Positions 14,692-26,844 of a stretch of 64,000 nucleotides of DNA are shown here, one piece after another. The notes beneath the pieces were generated by a model that was not told the origin of the DNA, ran no database searches, and saw nothing but the letters and a program-made list of their open reading frames with translations. The DNA lies in NCBI GenBank assembly GCA_964034945.1, contig OZ035960.1, positions 115,671,824 through 115,735,823 of the forward strand, read 5' to 3'. Position 1 is the first letter of the stretch. The number at the start of each line of letters is the position of its first letter. The translations under genes were made by a program, and so were the position numbers. This stretch comes from Chrysopilus asiliformis. Lineage: Eukaryota > Arthropoda > Insecta > Diptera > Rhagionidae.

Positions 14692-15489
14692 TTATTTAGA
14701 CAATTGAAAGATTTTCAGAAATCTTTAACTGAGATTATCCCATATTCAAGTGCGCGTTAAGATTACCTTAAGTGGCAACCAGTTAAATAAATCTTAAAAA
14801 TATATCAATTGCGATTTCATTTGTTTTTCTATCTAAATTGATAAGGAATTGATTTGACGTTAACGGTCGAAAAATTAACAAAGTCGGTATTTTTGAAAAC
14901 TGGGAATCGGCACGTAACGCAAATTTCTCGTAGAAATTACGCAATTTGTATACATTTAATTGAGCCACTTTTTCAGCCCTCCTTATACAAACGGAAAGCT
15001 TTCTCAGCAACAGCAAAATGGAAAATTTTAGCTAAAAAAAAAATTTGTCACACGTACTTTCAAAAGCTCTGACTCGAAAACCGCTTGACCGATTGAACTG
15101 AAATTCGGCTCATGTCTTCTCACAAATATCCAAACAGATTTTGAAAAAAGAAATTGCTTTATTTTTTTTTTCAATTTTAGGATGTAGTAAACTTTGATAC
15201 GTAAAATTTTCGCGTGCGGCGTATTTTTCTACAAATTTTCTGCCTATTGTGGCTCTTTCTGAAAATTTTTTCCCTGCGGCACATTTACTTACCAATCTGT
15301 TTCAAAGATATTTTACAAATAAAAATACTGTAATCGTCTAAATTTCCCGTAACTAATATCTAGCTGGTAATCGGAATATCTCGATAGCATTCGACGGTGA
15401 AAAGTGACTTTTGTACAAACCAATCAGAAAAAAATGTAAATTAGCGATAAACAAGCTTTTTAGTGGAAGTTGAACGATTTTTTGTGTGA
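14692..15489. other. Divergent intergenic DNA with a repeat fragment
   Basis: Lies between the divergent trypsin 2 and GDE genes. Around 15065-15115 is ACTCGAAAACCGCTTGACCG followed by ATTGAACTGAAATTCGGCT, which recurs in diverged form near 60105-60160. No gene seen. Confidence 0.45.
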
Positions 15490-17503
15490 ATGACCATCAG
15501 TACAGTATTTCGAGCCTTAAAGATGTTCTACAATATCCTTTGGTATACTACCTCGGCCATCACATTCCTTTTTCAAGCATTTTGGATTTGTTGTACGGTC
15601 GCCTCGGCAGGGATTCCCTGGTTCACCCTTTTAATTTTGATCGTCTGCATTGCCTCGAAGGTTTGTTTGCATATTTAATCCCTAAATGTAGTAAGTTTTA
15701 TTAACAAATCACATCCAAAAGTTCGTGAAATTGCACAGCCCCAACGAGAAGATTTTGTCCAGTTTGCTGGGGGGCGACGTGGTGGACGACGTATCTTATT
15801 GGCCAATTGCAAATCGGGGCGGAGGGTATGACGCACCGGAGAACTCAGTCGCTGCTATCAAAAAGGTATTGACCGGAAAACTATCGATTAGTTTGTTGTA
15901 TCCACCTTTACTATGTTTCATTGACCTTCGCTTTTCTCCAATGTCATCAATTTAGTGCCAGAAGCGAGGATTCCGCAATGTTCTACTGGATGCGGGTTTA
16001 ACCCTTTGCGGCGAGATAGTAATTCTGCACAAAACCACCCTAGAGAAGGCCGGACTCGATGGCAATGTTGGCAAAGTTAAATTGGAAAGTTTGCAGAATA
16101 TCAACGTTTCGGAGCTTCATCCACTTGGGTAGAATTTTTAGTCGCAGTTTTGTAATATTTATTGACGGCAAACTTGTTTCATTTTAGCTCCCAATTTGAA
16201 CCAGAGAAGGTTATCACGCTCGCTAATCTTCTGACCCTGCTCGAAGGCACCAATTTGACGATATTCCTTCTGATCTCCGATACCAGTTCTAGAATGATTG
16301 AGAAACTAAAAAGTACAATCAAACAAAACGAAAGCTTTACTAGACGTATTATCATCTGTAGTAAATCTCCAATCGCCATATATCAGGTATACATTACCTA
16401 TGTTTAGACGGTGGTTTTTACTGTATATTTATTAATTTCTGCAAGATATTGAGACTCTTGAAGTCGGTAAAGCGAAATTTGTCCATTTGCCATGTGTTTT
16501 TTCGACGCTTGGCTGCCACACCCAACCTGTTGGATGCCGGGTTTAATTTAATTTTTTTGTTAAATGCATTTAAACCGCATTAGCCTTAAATTAATAATAT
16601 TTTTATGAATTCAAGTTTATATCGATCAATTAACGATTTGTAATCTATTAACAGAGTTGAATATTTGCCAAATCTCAAGAAATTAGAGGGTGCGATAGAA
16701 GAAATTCTGAACTAAGTCGTTTTAAAAAAAACATCATTCAAGATAAATAATAAAAATAATCGATTTTATCGTTGAAATTACGAGAAACTAACTAAAATTT
16801 TCGGAAAACGAATTCAAAACGCGATATTTGGAAGAAACAACTCCAAATATGGTTTATTGGGAATACATTGCTCCAATAATATTGTCTGGCCTATTCAATA
16901 ATCTCGGAATTAGAACTGCCGGTTCGTTTGTGATGTGTAGAAAGCCCTTATTTGTTCCACAATGCTACGAATTGGAAAACGTTTATATGAAAATAATAAA
17001 TTGCGGAAAGAATTTTCGGTAAAATTTTATTTTTCAAAATTAGCCAAGCTTTGCGTTTTTACACATCCCCTCTCAAAAAATAAAATTATAATTTATACCT
17101 CTTTAGCTACGAAAAATTCATCCACAACTTATATGCGGCTTATGGGCTGAGAAATCACCAAGTCGGGCCATTTTGAAAACATCGACACTACTTACATCGA
17201 TCTATGGTGCTGTTTTCCGGAATATTATATCTCCAGTAATCGGCATTAGCATAATTTTCGTCAGCAAAGATGAATTCAACTTGTAAGTAAAACATTTCGT
17301 CGCTAAAAATTTATTTTTCAAAACTGATTAATGCATTTTATTGACACAGGCACATTTCGGAATTGTGGCGAAACGTTGGTGTTCGACCTGTTGTATACAA
17401 CGTAAATTCACCAAATGAGAAACGCTATTTCCAAAAAGTCATGAAAACCCAATATCTAACCGACTCGCTTCGATCTGAACCACAGCTAATTGTAAGATCA
17501 TAG
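15490..17503 (+). CDS. GDE1/MIR16-type glycerophosphodiester phosphodiesterase homologue, active site degenerate
   Basis: Six exons (15490-15660, 15722-15865, 15956-16128, 16188-16386, 17107-17282, 17350-17503) join in frame to 338 residues, close to the 331 of human GDE1. The N-terminus has two membrane segments ([34 protein letters not shown]), as in GDE1. The GDPD signature appears as [21 protein letters not shown]-terminal exons match GDE1 in layout: [36 protein letters not shown] and YLTDSL. Key residues have changed: the His-Arg pair is Asn-Arg, the metal-binding E-x-D is L-x-D (NVLLDAG), and the His-Asp motif is His-Lys (VILHKTT). It is therefore probably a membrane pseudoenzyme, or has a new activity. 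The frame is intact over all exons, which argues against a dead gene. Confidence 0.85.
16798..17022 (+). pseudogene. Exon-like copy of the GDE C-terminal region inside GDE intron 4
   Basis: An open segment encodes [20 protein letters not shown] and then [20 protein letters not shown]. Its layout resembles the true exon 5-6 segment ([20 protein letters not shown], then KDEF, HISELW), with matching hydrophobic stretch, short loop and helix. The region has no clean acceptor, and joining it would break the GDE frame at its in-frame stop (17020-17022). It could be a decayed duplicate exon, the end of a former tandem GDE copy, or an alternative last exon. Confidence 0.4.
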
Positions 17504-18556
17504 AATCAAAGATGAGAAAAAATCCACAAAACATTTGTAATCAAACGATTGTAATCAGAAACTTTTTACATGATCAAATTTCACACAACAGAAAGCATAA
17601 AGTCAATATTTTTCATTCATTTTAAGTTAATTTTAGAGCAACTCTTTTTATATCTTTTGATATAGTGAAATTAATGTTAGACAGCGAAAAATCCAAATCT
17701 ATATGTGTATCTATCAGTGTAAGATACACTTTAACGACGTATTATATTTATATGCAGCTTAGCTTTTCTTAGCTTATTCTACGATTATTATTTTATTAAT
17801 AATTTTATACCAAGTATAGAAAAAAAAAATTTTATATTGCTTAGAAAAAATCCGTCACAAATATCCGCATTAGGTAGAAAAAGCTTCATTGACAACACAA
17901 AAGTTTAGATACATTAGAAAATTGCATCTTTTTTGTTTTAGCTCCGTTTTACGGTTAACGTGCTTTCAAAGTATTTGTTTTTTTTTTAAATATTATTTTT
18001 TGGTTCAAAAACCTATTCGTACAACTAAGTAGCATTTAAGTCAAACCAAAGAATGCATTTACATTGTTTCATTTTTTTGAAAATATTTTTTAATGATTTT
18101 TAAAACCAATTTATATTTATTTGATATTACTCGTAATAAATAAATGTGTATACTGAAAACATTGTGGTTTTTCTATTCCTTTTTGGTAAATAAACGTAGA
18201 CGACGTTGTCTAGAACACGAAGAGAATTCAGATACAAAACTGGTGTACATTAGCACATAACAGCTGTCAGGTTGAACGCTTTTTTGCAAATTGAATTTTA
18301 AAATTACAGTTATCGATATTGGGAATATTTCTTTTAACCTTATGAACGTACCCAATTTACAAAAAAACGCCCAAACTGGCAATCCAGGCTGTAATTCACC
18401 GGCATTCGCAGAAAGTGTGGAGCTAACATTGAAAATCACTCACTTCCAAAACGAATTAAAAAAAATATATAATAATAATAATTTATTATCTATTAGTGAT
18501 ATTTTTTTCTGTCTGTAAAAACATTTTAAAGTAATACAAAGTGCTTTGAGTGGTTT
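17504..18556. other. Intergenic DNA between convergent GDE and SMYD5
   Basis: About 1 kb, A+T-rich, holding the 3' ends of two convergent genes. TTTATT at 18482-18487 is a likely minus-strand poly(A) signal for SMYD5, about 70 bp after its stop. No coding exon recognised. Confidence 0.5.
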
Positions 18557-20247
18557 TTACTCCATTTCGTCATCGACCATATCAACATCACATTCATCGT
18601 CATCCTCATCTTCACTCGTCTCGTCCGGATCATTCATTTGAGTCTCGCATTTCGGGCATTTGCATAAAAAGAGATAATTCTCTTTTAATTCCTTCAAGAC
18701 AATTAAAAAAAGCAACAAAATTATCCCCGTTTTGATAGCATTTTTATCCAACAACCAATCTTACCCTTTGCCGTGAATGTCGACTCCTCTCCAATTGGCA
18801 GTCGTCCAAATACGATATACAAATTTCCTCATTCGGATTGATATCAGTCATCGCTTTTAAGCACAAAATATCATTTGAATATGGAAAACTTGATTGTGCA
18901 TTCGGTACGCAACTGTGGTTGATTTTACTTTGCAATTGGTAAAGACCGGAACCTTCGTTATTCAGAAACTCGCCAGCAACTGGCATTGCATGAAAATTGT
19001 TAATAATTTCAAGTTTTTAAAAAATAATGATATGACATACATTCGTTTAACTTGTGATACAAGTCATCAATATAATTGTCTAATTGCAATCTCTGTTCGG
19101 TTGGTAAATCCAGATCGGAAACCTTGCGGACCCACTCGGCAAAGGGGCTTGTAGCGACTCCCTGGCTATTTGTACCTACTAACACCATGAGAGTTTTAAA
19201 TGCATCTGGAGTAACAAACTGAAAGGGAAAAGCATTGCAATTAGTAATAGAAATCCCCAATTACGCTCCAAACACCAACCTCGGCCAATTCTTCTGAATT
19301 AAATGCCAGATGAAATGCATTGAAAAGTTCGGTTAGTTGACTTTCGAAGTTAGTTCCGAGCATTTTGTGGAAAATCATGAGTTCTTCATTAACTGCGATA
19401 CTTTGAAATGATTTCAGTGTAGCCAGAAATTCCTCTTTATTCCGGCTTTGCTTGTACATGGCCAGTACTCGCACTATCAACATTATGGTGCCAGTCTCTG
19501 GGGGATAGTGCATCTTTCTGGAATGTGAAATTCAATAAAATTCTTATAGCTACCGAATTAATAGTCATATTACTTCCATATATCATTCAAAATGTTAATT
19601 GGGTGTGCCTCATCCATTCTATGGACTCCCATGCACGCTGTAAGTTTTTATCAAAGAATTTACAATTGGAATTACAAATACGACTAAAATGAAACAAACC
19701 AACTGTGTGATATTTCTTGAGGGCATCTAATTTACAATCTTCCGAGCAATATTTCACGCCACACTTTGTACAAAACGTGAATTGCGGCACCCATTCCGCT
19801 GTCGGGCAGTGCTCTGGATATGGCAAAACTACGGATTTATCGTTGGTCAATCGCTGAACGTTAACTTGAGCGGTTTCTAAAGGACGCATACAGTGATCAC
19901 AAGCTAAATATCCATAAGCCACGTTCCAGGAGAACTGGCAGGATGCAAAAGGCTCCTCTTCAAAAATTATGTCACCGGTCTTGAAAGTTTTCGTTGCTAT
20001 CATAGCCCGGCCCTAGAACAATTAAAATGTTTGAAACATACATTAGTAGCAGTAAGGGACGAAGTTTCCAGTTTGTTAATAATAGTGTAATTAAAAAAAA
20101 TATTTGAAATTTGAACACGCTGTTGGATAAAAAGTAATTTTGTTTTATACATCTTTTCCTCGAAGATATTTTGAAAATTCTCAAAAATACTAATATACAC
20201 GATAGAAATACCTTTCCGGGAACAACTTGAATCTCAAATCCATTCAT
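18557..20247 (-). CDS. SMYD5: SMYD5: SET and MYND domain protein methyltransferase
   Basis: Seven minus-strand exons (20247-20212, 20012-19700, 19637-19574, 19517-19280, 19218-19041, 18979-18765, 18691-18557) give 392 residues; human SMYD5 has 418. The SET domain is split: the N-terminal part includes [20 protein letters not shown], then a Cys-rich insert ([10 protein letters not shown] ... [13 protein letters not shown]). The middle block [20 protein letters not shown] is typical of SMYD5. The catalytic SET part has [13 protein letters not shown] and [20 protein letters not shown], then a post-SET zinc site (CKCPKC). It ends in an acidic tail ([12 protein letters not shown]), also a SMYD5 feature. 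The enzyme methylates histone and ribosomal protein lysines in vertebrates. The 64-nt exon 3 was placed because only that frame restores the family match and uses a GTTTGT donor. Confidence 0.93.
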
Positions 20248-20451
20248 TTTTAACAGAAATTCGCGATTATCTCAGCAGCCGCCGCCACAAAACAAGACTT
20301 CGTTGCCTGTCAAAATCTTCACATGTCAACAGTTGACTGTAGTAGATCGGCACATTTTTTTAATTTTGTTGAATCTACTTCACTCGCTGTTTTCAAATTT
20401 AAAAAAAAAAAATTTCTGGAGTTTTCTCTATTTTTGGGGAAAAGTGAATCC

Positions 20452-23115
20452 AATTTTTAAATATTTCACCTGAAATCACTTAAAAAAGGCTAAATTATAT
20501 TAAAAATTGTAACTTTATTTCAAATAAATTAACAAAGAGCAAAAAACATTTTTTATTTGTATATGTGTTTAATAAAAAGTTTAATATCTCCCGGTTGACA
20601 ATTTTTCTCGGAAATCGGAGAAATGCCATTCGAGGTAAGTGTCCCCCCTTTCCAAAACCGTTTTCCGACCGAAAAAATTCGCTTCCGGTCAGGAGAAATT
20701 GACCGCTAAAGGTGCCAGCGCACATTTTACAAAGAGTGAAAAATCTTGCGATTAGCAATTTTTCTCGGAAATCGATGAAACGATGTATTTTTTTAAGAAA
20801 TAATTTTTTTGGACGTACAAAAGAGAATTGTAATGATTTTCAAATATTGTTCCCATGCTGCCATTATGGCAGTTACTTTTAAAATTCCCCTCTTGACAAC
20901 TACTTGACACCTAAAGAAATTCCCGCCAAAATGAAAATTAATTAAATTGCAATTTTCCAAACTTTGAGTGGAGGAAAATGCTTCGTTTTTATGCGTATCT
21001 ATTTTGCAGGTATTTTCTCGTAAAACAGATAAAAGATCTATGAAGAAAACAGCCTGGGAACGACGAAAATCAGCGAAAATCTGACGGTGGCCACAGAAGG
21101 AGAAATTTTATTTTTCATTTTCCTGTTTTCTTCCCATTTAATGGATAAAATTTCATAATAATTGGCATTTTCAAAGCGATTTTGCATTTCCTAATCAAAT
21201 TCCACAATTTGAAATAAATTTTTTTCGAAAAACTATAAAAACTTATTGAATGAAATCAAGTTTACATTCGAAGTCCATTTGCTTGTTTTCCCCTGTGAAA
21301 ATTTCTTCGATTTTTTTAACAATATTTTTTGATTTTCCAAACGACTTTAGCTAGAGATCTGAAATTTTGTACAAATGCAAGTAACGTAAAGAGAAAGAAT
21401 TGGTAAAAAAATGGGGAAAATCGGATAACTCCTTCCCCCCTTCCCGCTAAAAATTGAAGTTTTTGACGATTTTCTCGAAAACGGTTCGGTTTATCAAAAA
21501 AGTTGCAAACAGAAAAGGGTTTAGAATACAATTTTACATAATTCACCCATATATCATAAATTCAACCGACCGACATTTATGATATTTCATGTCGCTCAAA
21601 GATTTTCGATTTTCTTCGGAGAATTTTTCCATTGCAAATTTGCCTGAAATCAATTTTTTTCAAAAATTCATATCTTTTAACCTGTTCATCGTAGATACAC
21701 ACTCTTTATAGCAAAATATTGAGAAATTGTCTGAAATTTTCAAAAAAAGGATCGCGAGAAAATAATTTCATACAATTTTTTTCAGGGCGAGGAAAAGATT
21801 CGGTAAATTCGAGAAAACTCCTTTTTTGGTTACTTATTTTAATGCAACTTTTTACTATTAAATGCTAAATACAATTCTCTACAACTTTTTTGAAGACATA
21901 AAGGTGGTATTTCAAACAGTTTCCGTGTTATGAACCGAAAACTAACCCGTAGTGGCAGAAATTTAATTGAAAAATTAAAAAAGGGGAGAAGGAGTGGTCA
22001 GATTGAATTTCGAAGTATGGCCGAATTATGTAAAATTACATTGTAAACACTTTTCTGTTTGCAACTTTTTTGATAAACCGAACCGTTTTCGAGAAAATCG
22101 TCAAAAACTTCAATTTTCAGCGGGAAGGGGGGAAGGAGTTATCCGATTTTCCCCATTTTTTACCAATTCTTTCTCTTTACGTTACTTGCATTTGTACAAA
22201 ATTTCAGATCTCTAGCTAAAGTCGTTTGGAAAACCAAAAAATATTGTTTAAAAAATCGAAGAAATTTTCACAGGGGAAAACAAGCAAATGGACTTGGAAT
22301 GTAAACTTGATTTCATTCAATAAGTTTTTATAGTTTTTCGAAAGATTTTTATTTCAAATTGTTGGATTTGATTAGAAAATGCAAATTCGCTTTGAAAATG
22401 CCAATTTCTATGTAATTTTATCCATTAAATGGGAAGAAAACAGGAAAATTAAAAAATTAATTTCCCCTTCTGTGGCCACCGTCAGATTTTCCATGATTTT
22501 TGTCGTTCCCAGGCTGTTTTCTTCACAGATCTGTTACCTGTTTTCCGGGAAAATACCTGCAAAATAGATACGCATAAAAACGAAGCATTTTCCTGCTTTC
22601 AAAATATGGAATATTGCAAATTTAATTAATTTTCATTTTGGCGGGAATTTCTTTAGGTGTCAAGTAGTTGTCAAGAGGGGAATTTTAAAAGTAACTGCCA
22701 TAATGGCAGCATGGGAATTATATTTGAAAATCATTACAATTCTCTTTTGTACGTCCAAAAAATTTGTTTCTTAAAAAAATACATCGTTTCATCGATTTCC
22801 GAGAAAAATTGCTAATCGCAAGATTTTCCACTCTTTGTAAAATGTGTGCTGGAACCTTTAGCGGTCGATTTCTCCTGACCGGAAGCGATTTTTTTCGGTC
22901 GGAAAACGGTTTTGGAAAGGGGGGACACTTACCTCAAATGGCATTTCTCCGATTTCCGAGAAAAATTGTCAACCGGGAGATATTAAACTTTTTATTAAAC
23001 ACATATACAAATAAAAAATGTTTTTTGCTCTTTGTTAATTTATTTGAAATAAAGTTACAATTTTTAATATAATTTAGCCTTTTTTAAGTGATTTCAGGTG
23101 AAATATTTAAAAATT
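20452..23115. repeat. 2.66-kb inverted repeat with 1.1-kb arms
   Basis: Left arm about 20452-21568 and right arm about 22000-23115 are near-identical reverse complements (few mismatches in the parts I compared) around a spacer of about 430 bp. The outer ends match as AATTTTTAAATATTTCAC against its complement. The arms have no transposase and their open frames are mirror copies without codon structure. It could be a foldback-type transposon or a long hairpin RNA locus. It lies between SMYD5 and NOC3, both on the minus strand, outside any exon. No clear target duplication was found. Confidence 0.85.
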
Positions 23116-23120
23116 CAAAC

Positions 23121-23154
23121 ATACTTTATTATACAAAAAAGTATAATAAAGTAT
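23121..23154. repeat. Perfect 14-bp hairpin next to the large inverted repeat
   Basis: ATACTTTATTATAC, six A residues, then GTATAATAAAGTAT: a perfect stem-loop starting 6 bp beyond the right arm. It might mark the element boundary or act as a terminator or structure; function unknown. Confidence 0.7.
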
Positions 23155-23396
23155 CCGTAATGAATTTGCTAGATGTCATCCGAGGTGAGTAGACTCAAAC
23201 CGAGGTGAGTATGGAAAAATAACTGCTGGGTGCTTCACACAGCCGAAAAATTCCAAGAAATCTTTTTGGAAAATCACGAAATGCTTTTATTCGGTTTATG
23301 AACCACCTTTAGAATTGAACTATGTTCACGAACCGACATTTCGCTATCTAGGAAAATAATAAAATAAAATAAAAACAACTCAAACTATAAGATTTC

Positions 23397-26300
23397 TCAT
23401 ATATTTTCAGCATATTCTTTATAAACATCCATTAAATACGTGTTTTTCATTTGTCGCTTGGACCGTAAAATTTCCTTACAAAAGCTTTTCAGCGAATCAT
23501 CAACGAAATGCTGGCGTCCTTTCGCCTGTTTCGGTTTTGTTAATTTTGGGACAGGTATCGATGGATTGAAAGCCATTTCCGAACTATCAAATTTAGTGAA
23601 GAGCTCCTCAGGTGTTCTAAAAGATAAAATGGTCATTAAAAGCTAAGAAATTGCATTTACATATCGTCTTTTGGGATTTTTTTGCCACATAAACATAGAT
23701 TTTACCAAGAACATGAGCAAAATAATTCGCAAGCGACGCTTTGTATATTTTGACCAGTGGCGTAGCAAAGTTAGGTCGTGAAGTGCTTTAGGAGAAAATC
23801 ACACAAAATTACTGTAGGAAATCACAAAGAAACTACATCAAATCTCCATTACAGACTGTCCATAAAATACGCCATGCTAATTTAAGCTCTTCTCAACTCG
23901 CACTTTTTCACGACGATTGATTATTGGTATAAAGTTTAATATTGCTGTTACAAAGTATGACACATTTTATGGACAGCCCTCTAGAAAATTTTTAAGAACA
24001 GCCAAGTTTTAATATTCCCCTGGATACCATGAACCTCTGCACGCCACGGATTCTAACGATGTTTAGAAACTTACAATTTGCCAATTTCGGGTGGAAGCGA
24101 CCCATCTCCACTTGCCGGAACGCCTGACGCAACATGATTGGCCATTTTTCTAACTGTCGGATGATAATGTCGCCTCAAAAAAGCCACCTCGTACAGAGCA
24201 GAGCAATTCGCATTGCAATATTCTGGATCATCGAGCTCTGCATCGAATCTACCGGATCCGACGGATGTGTCCGTGTCCAAAATAATATCGAGACTATTTG
24301 TGAGTTGCATAACCGTTTTAACGATTCCCATCCCACCAAGACATCCATTATGCAGAAGATGCAAACTCAACGTTAAAATGCGCTTGATAAACGCTAGCAA
24401 TCTATGCTGGCTAATATTTTTCCGTCTCTTGATTAAAACGTCGTTTAAAGTCCTGAGGATGATAAGGAAATCTCCGTGAGTTTTACCTGCATTTACCACC
24501 AAAAGATTCCTATAGAAGTGTCCGTAAAACCGAATTGGATCGATATTTAGGACTTCCCCTTGCCCCGATAGAATAACGAAAATTGTTTGAATACAATGAA
24601 GCTGCTCCCGGTAGCCGAGTTCACCGTTTTCTAGAAGGCCGTTAAGGACTTCTATTAAATCGGAGAAGAACTCCAAATTGATGACGTGTGCAAATCTGGA
24701 ATTATATAAAACGTAAGAAAAATATTTTTCTTTTACAAAATTACAGCATTTTACTCTGCTAAGCCCTCTAGGCAAGCACTCAGCAATTTGGAACTCGGAT
24801 CATTCTTCAAAATCCTAAAATAAATTGTGAAAACCATTTTAATTATCTCCGTTAGTTTGTAGTGCTTCGATTGCTTATTCTCCTCAGCTCTCGTCTCTTG
24901 TAACTCCTTGTCCAATTCGGCGAGACGTTTCCTACGCTTTTTCTCACGCTTTGAGAGACTTAAAAGTCGCTGTCGATGAGCCTCCAGCTTTTTCTGCTTC
25001 AATTCGTTCTCCTTTTCCGCATCCAAGTTAACATTTTTAATACGCAATGCCAATAAGCAAGTAATCACTTCCAAATGGACGATATTTGATTTGCTTTTGA
25101 TCAAATGATTTATTCGGCGGACAACAAACAGCGCCATGTCAAATTTACTGTCGTTGGCAAACAAATCTCGGAAGCATTTATTGACGCGCTCCCGTATCGA
25201 ATTGTACTGAGAGTTCAACATATAAACCAGCAGTTGGGCGGCATTCTGAACGTAATTGAAGTACGGATGCGATGTGAGCAGATCACAAAGGCAAATCACA
25301 GCAGTTTCAGCCATTTTCACCCGCTGAGGTGTTCGTTTACCGCCACCTTTCTTCGAAACGCAACCAGTTATCTTCTCCAACTTCTGGAGATACTGTTTGA
25401 ATTGTCGAAGAAGTGCAGTTTCGTACGTTACACGTTCTAGAGTCGCTTTTCGCACTAAAAATAACAAATTTTGTATCAAAGAAATTGAAAAATGCAACCA
25501 TTTTAACTACTTACATGTAGTCATTTTGCTATCGACCTGACCGACACGATATTCCGGCAAAATGTCCTTGAAAACCTCTGCAATTGACATCGTTGCGATT
25601 TTACGAACACTCAGTAAATTCGGTATTCCATTTTCATCGGCTTCATCCATAAGATTGAACAGCACCGAGAAGTTTTTCATTTTATCTTCCGGCTTCTCCA
25701 AAATCGCCGAGCAAATTATTCCGATTCGATATTTCTGTTTCTCGATTTCCTGCTGGCGTCTAATCAACAAATCAGCCGTGGAAATCGCCTTCACCGCATC
25801 GTCGACCTGTGTATCTTCCTGAGCAGCATTTAGAATATCATCATCGGAGTCTTCGTACTCCGCGTTTACGTCGTCTCCATCATCAGAAATCTCTTCCTCT
25901 TTCTCGACTTTTTTCGGTTTGTAATCGACGGTAGTTGTACGAGTTATTATTTGACCATCTTTGCTTTTGATGGGCAGTAAATCAACCACGACTTTGCGCG
26001 CATTCATGCGAGAAGACTGAGCTGTTGTGTATTCATTTTCGAACTTCTTTGCCTCGACCTCATCCACTTCTCCGTTTTCCGCCTTACGTTTTCGGGATTT
26101 CTTGCTTGTCTCGTCGAACAATCCAAACTCTTCAGTGTCGAGTATGTCTTGCACATTTTCAACTAAGGTTGCGTCGTCTTCGTCGGAATGATACTGAGGT
26201 TTCTTCTTGGAAGGCTTTTCCTTAAAATTTCGAGACTTCGCATTGGTTTTGTTGATGAAGAGTCGAGAGTTTTTGGTGTCATCTTTTGGCCGTGATTTCG

Positions 26301-26435
26301 ACTGTTTTGTAATTTTTTTCTTTGCCTTCAAATGATGGGATCTTTTAACTGCACTGATTTTTACCTTTTTCTGGGGATAGGATTTAATTTTTACTATTTT
26401 TAAGAAAAAAAACAGAAATCACTTACCACTGCCAT
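23397..26435 (-). CDS. NOC3L: NOC3: nucleolar complex protein 3
   Basis: Five minus-strand exons (26435-26427, 26370-25515, 25454-24755, 24695-24075, 23616-23397) give 801 residues, the same size as human NOC3L (800). The first coding exon is only 9 nt (Met-Ala-Val). The N-terminus is highly basic (KAKKKITKQSKSRPKD) and then acidic (EEEISDDGDDVNAEYEDSDD), as expected for a nucleolar factor. The NOC3 core includes ATMSIAEVFKDILPEYRVGQ, RVNKCFRDLFANDSKFDMAL and ACLEGLAEFAHVINLEFFSD; the CBP-type C-terminal region includes LNIDPIRFYGHFYRN and HYHPTVRKMANHV. NOC3 works with NOC2 in 60S pre-ribosome maturation and transport, and has also been linked to replication licensing. It is divergent from the Tudor gene with 409 bp between start codons. 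Intron 4 carries a short inverted-repeat element. Confidence 0.95.
23853..23979. mobile_element. Short TIR element in NOC3 intron 4 (TGTCCATAAAATACG family)
   Basis: About 127 bp. The left end reads GACTGTCCATAAAATACGCC and the right end, read in reverse, GGGCTGTCCATAAAATGTGT. Members of the same family occur in the Tudor and KDM2 introns. No coding capacity, so it would depend on an element elsewhere. Confidence 0.65.
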
Positions 26436-26844
26436 TTTTATAGGTTAAATCCGTTTGACATTTGAGCACGCTAAGAATCTATTACAGCATTTGCCAATGA
26501 AGTACCAGTACTATGCTTTTTTGACAGTCCCAACCTAACCAATAAAACCAGAAAATCTCAATTTGCTAGAATTTTTTTATCCATTCCAGTCAAATATCTT
26601 GTCTAAATCCTTGAAAAACAAATTTGTTTACTTGAAAAACAATTTTGCTACACATCACAAACTATTTCTTATTCTAAAATCATATTTTTCGCTTATCTGC
26701 TTTGGAGGTCCAAGTTTTTAGTATGTGACTCACGCCGAATTTGTTTATCATTTTTTGTCGCACCACGAAAAAGAAAGTGTAAAGTGTAGATGTGATCCCG
26801 TTATTCTCGTAGTTCGAACGTTTTGTGTGATTTTTAAAGGAAAA
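26436..26844. promoter_or_regulatory. Divergent promoter region of NOC3 and the Tudor gene
   Basis: The 409 bp between the two start codons must hold both 5' UTRs and promoters. I see no TATA box at a credible distance on either side; this fits housekeeping or germline genes. The strand-specific start sites cannot be placed by eye. Confidence 0.55.

Noticed and set aside
20495..20758. Protein-like open frame (FTLCKMCAGTFSGQF...), repeated at 22764-23072
   Set aside because: The two frames are the mirrored arms of the inverted repeat; no domain or codon structure, so no transposase.
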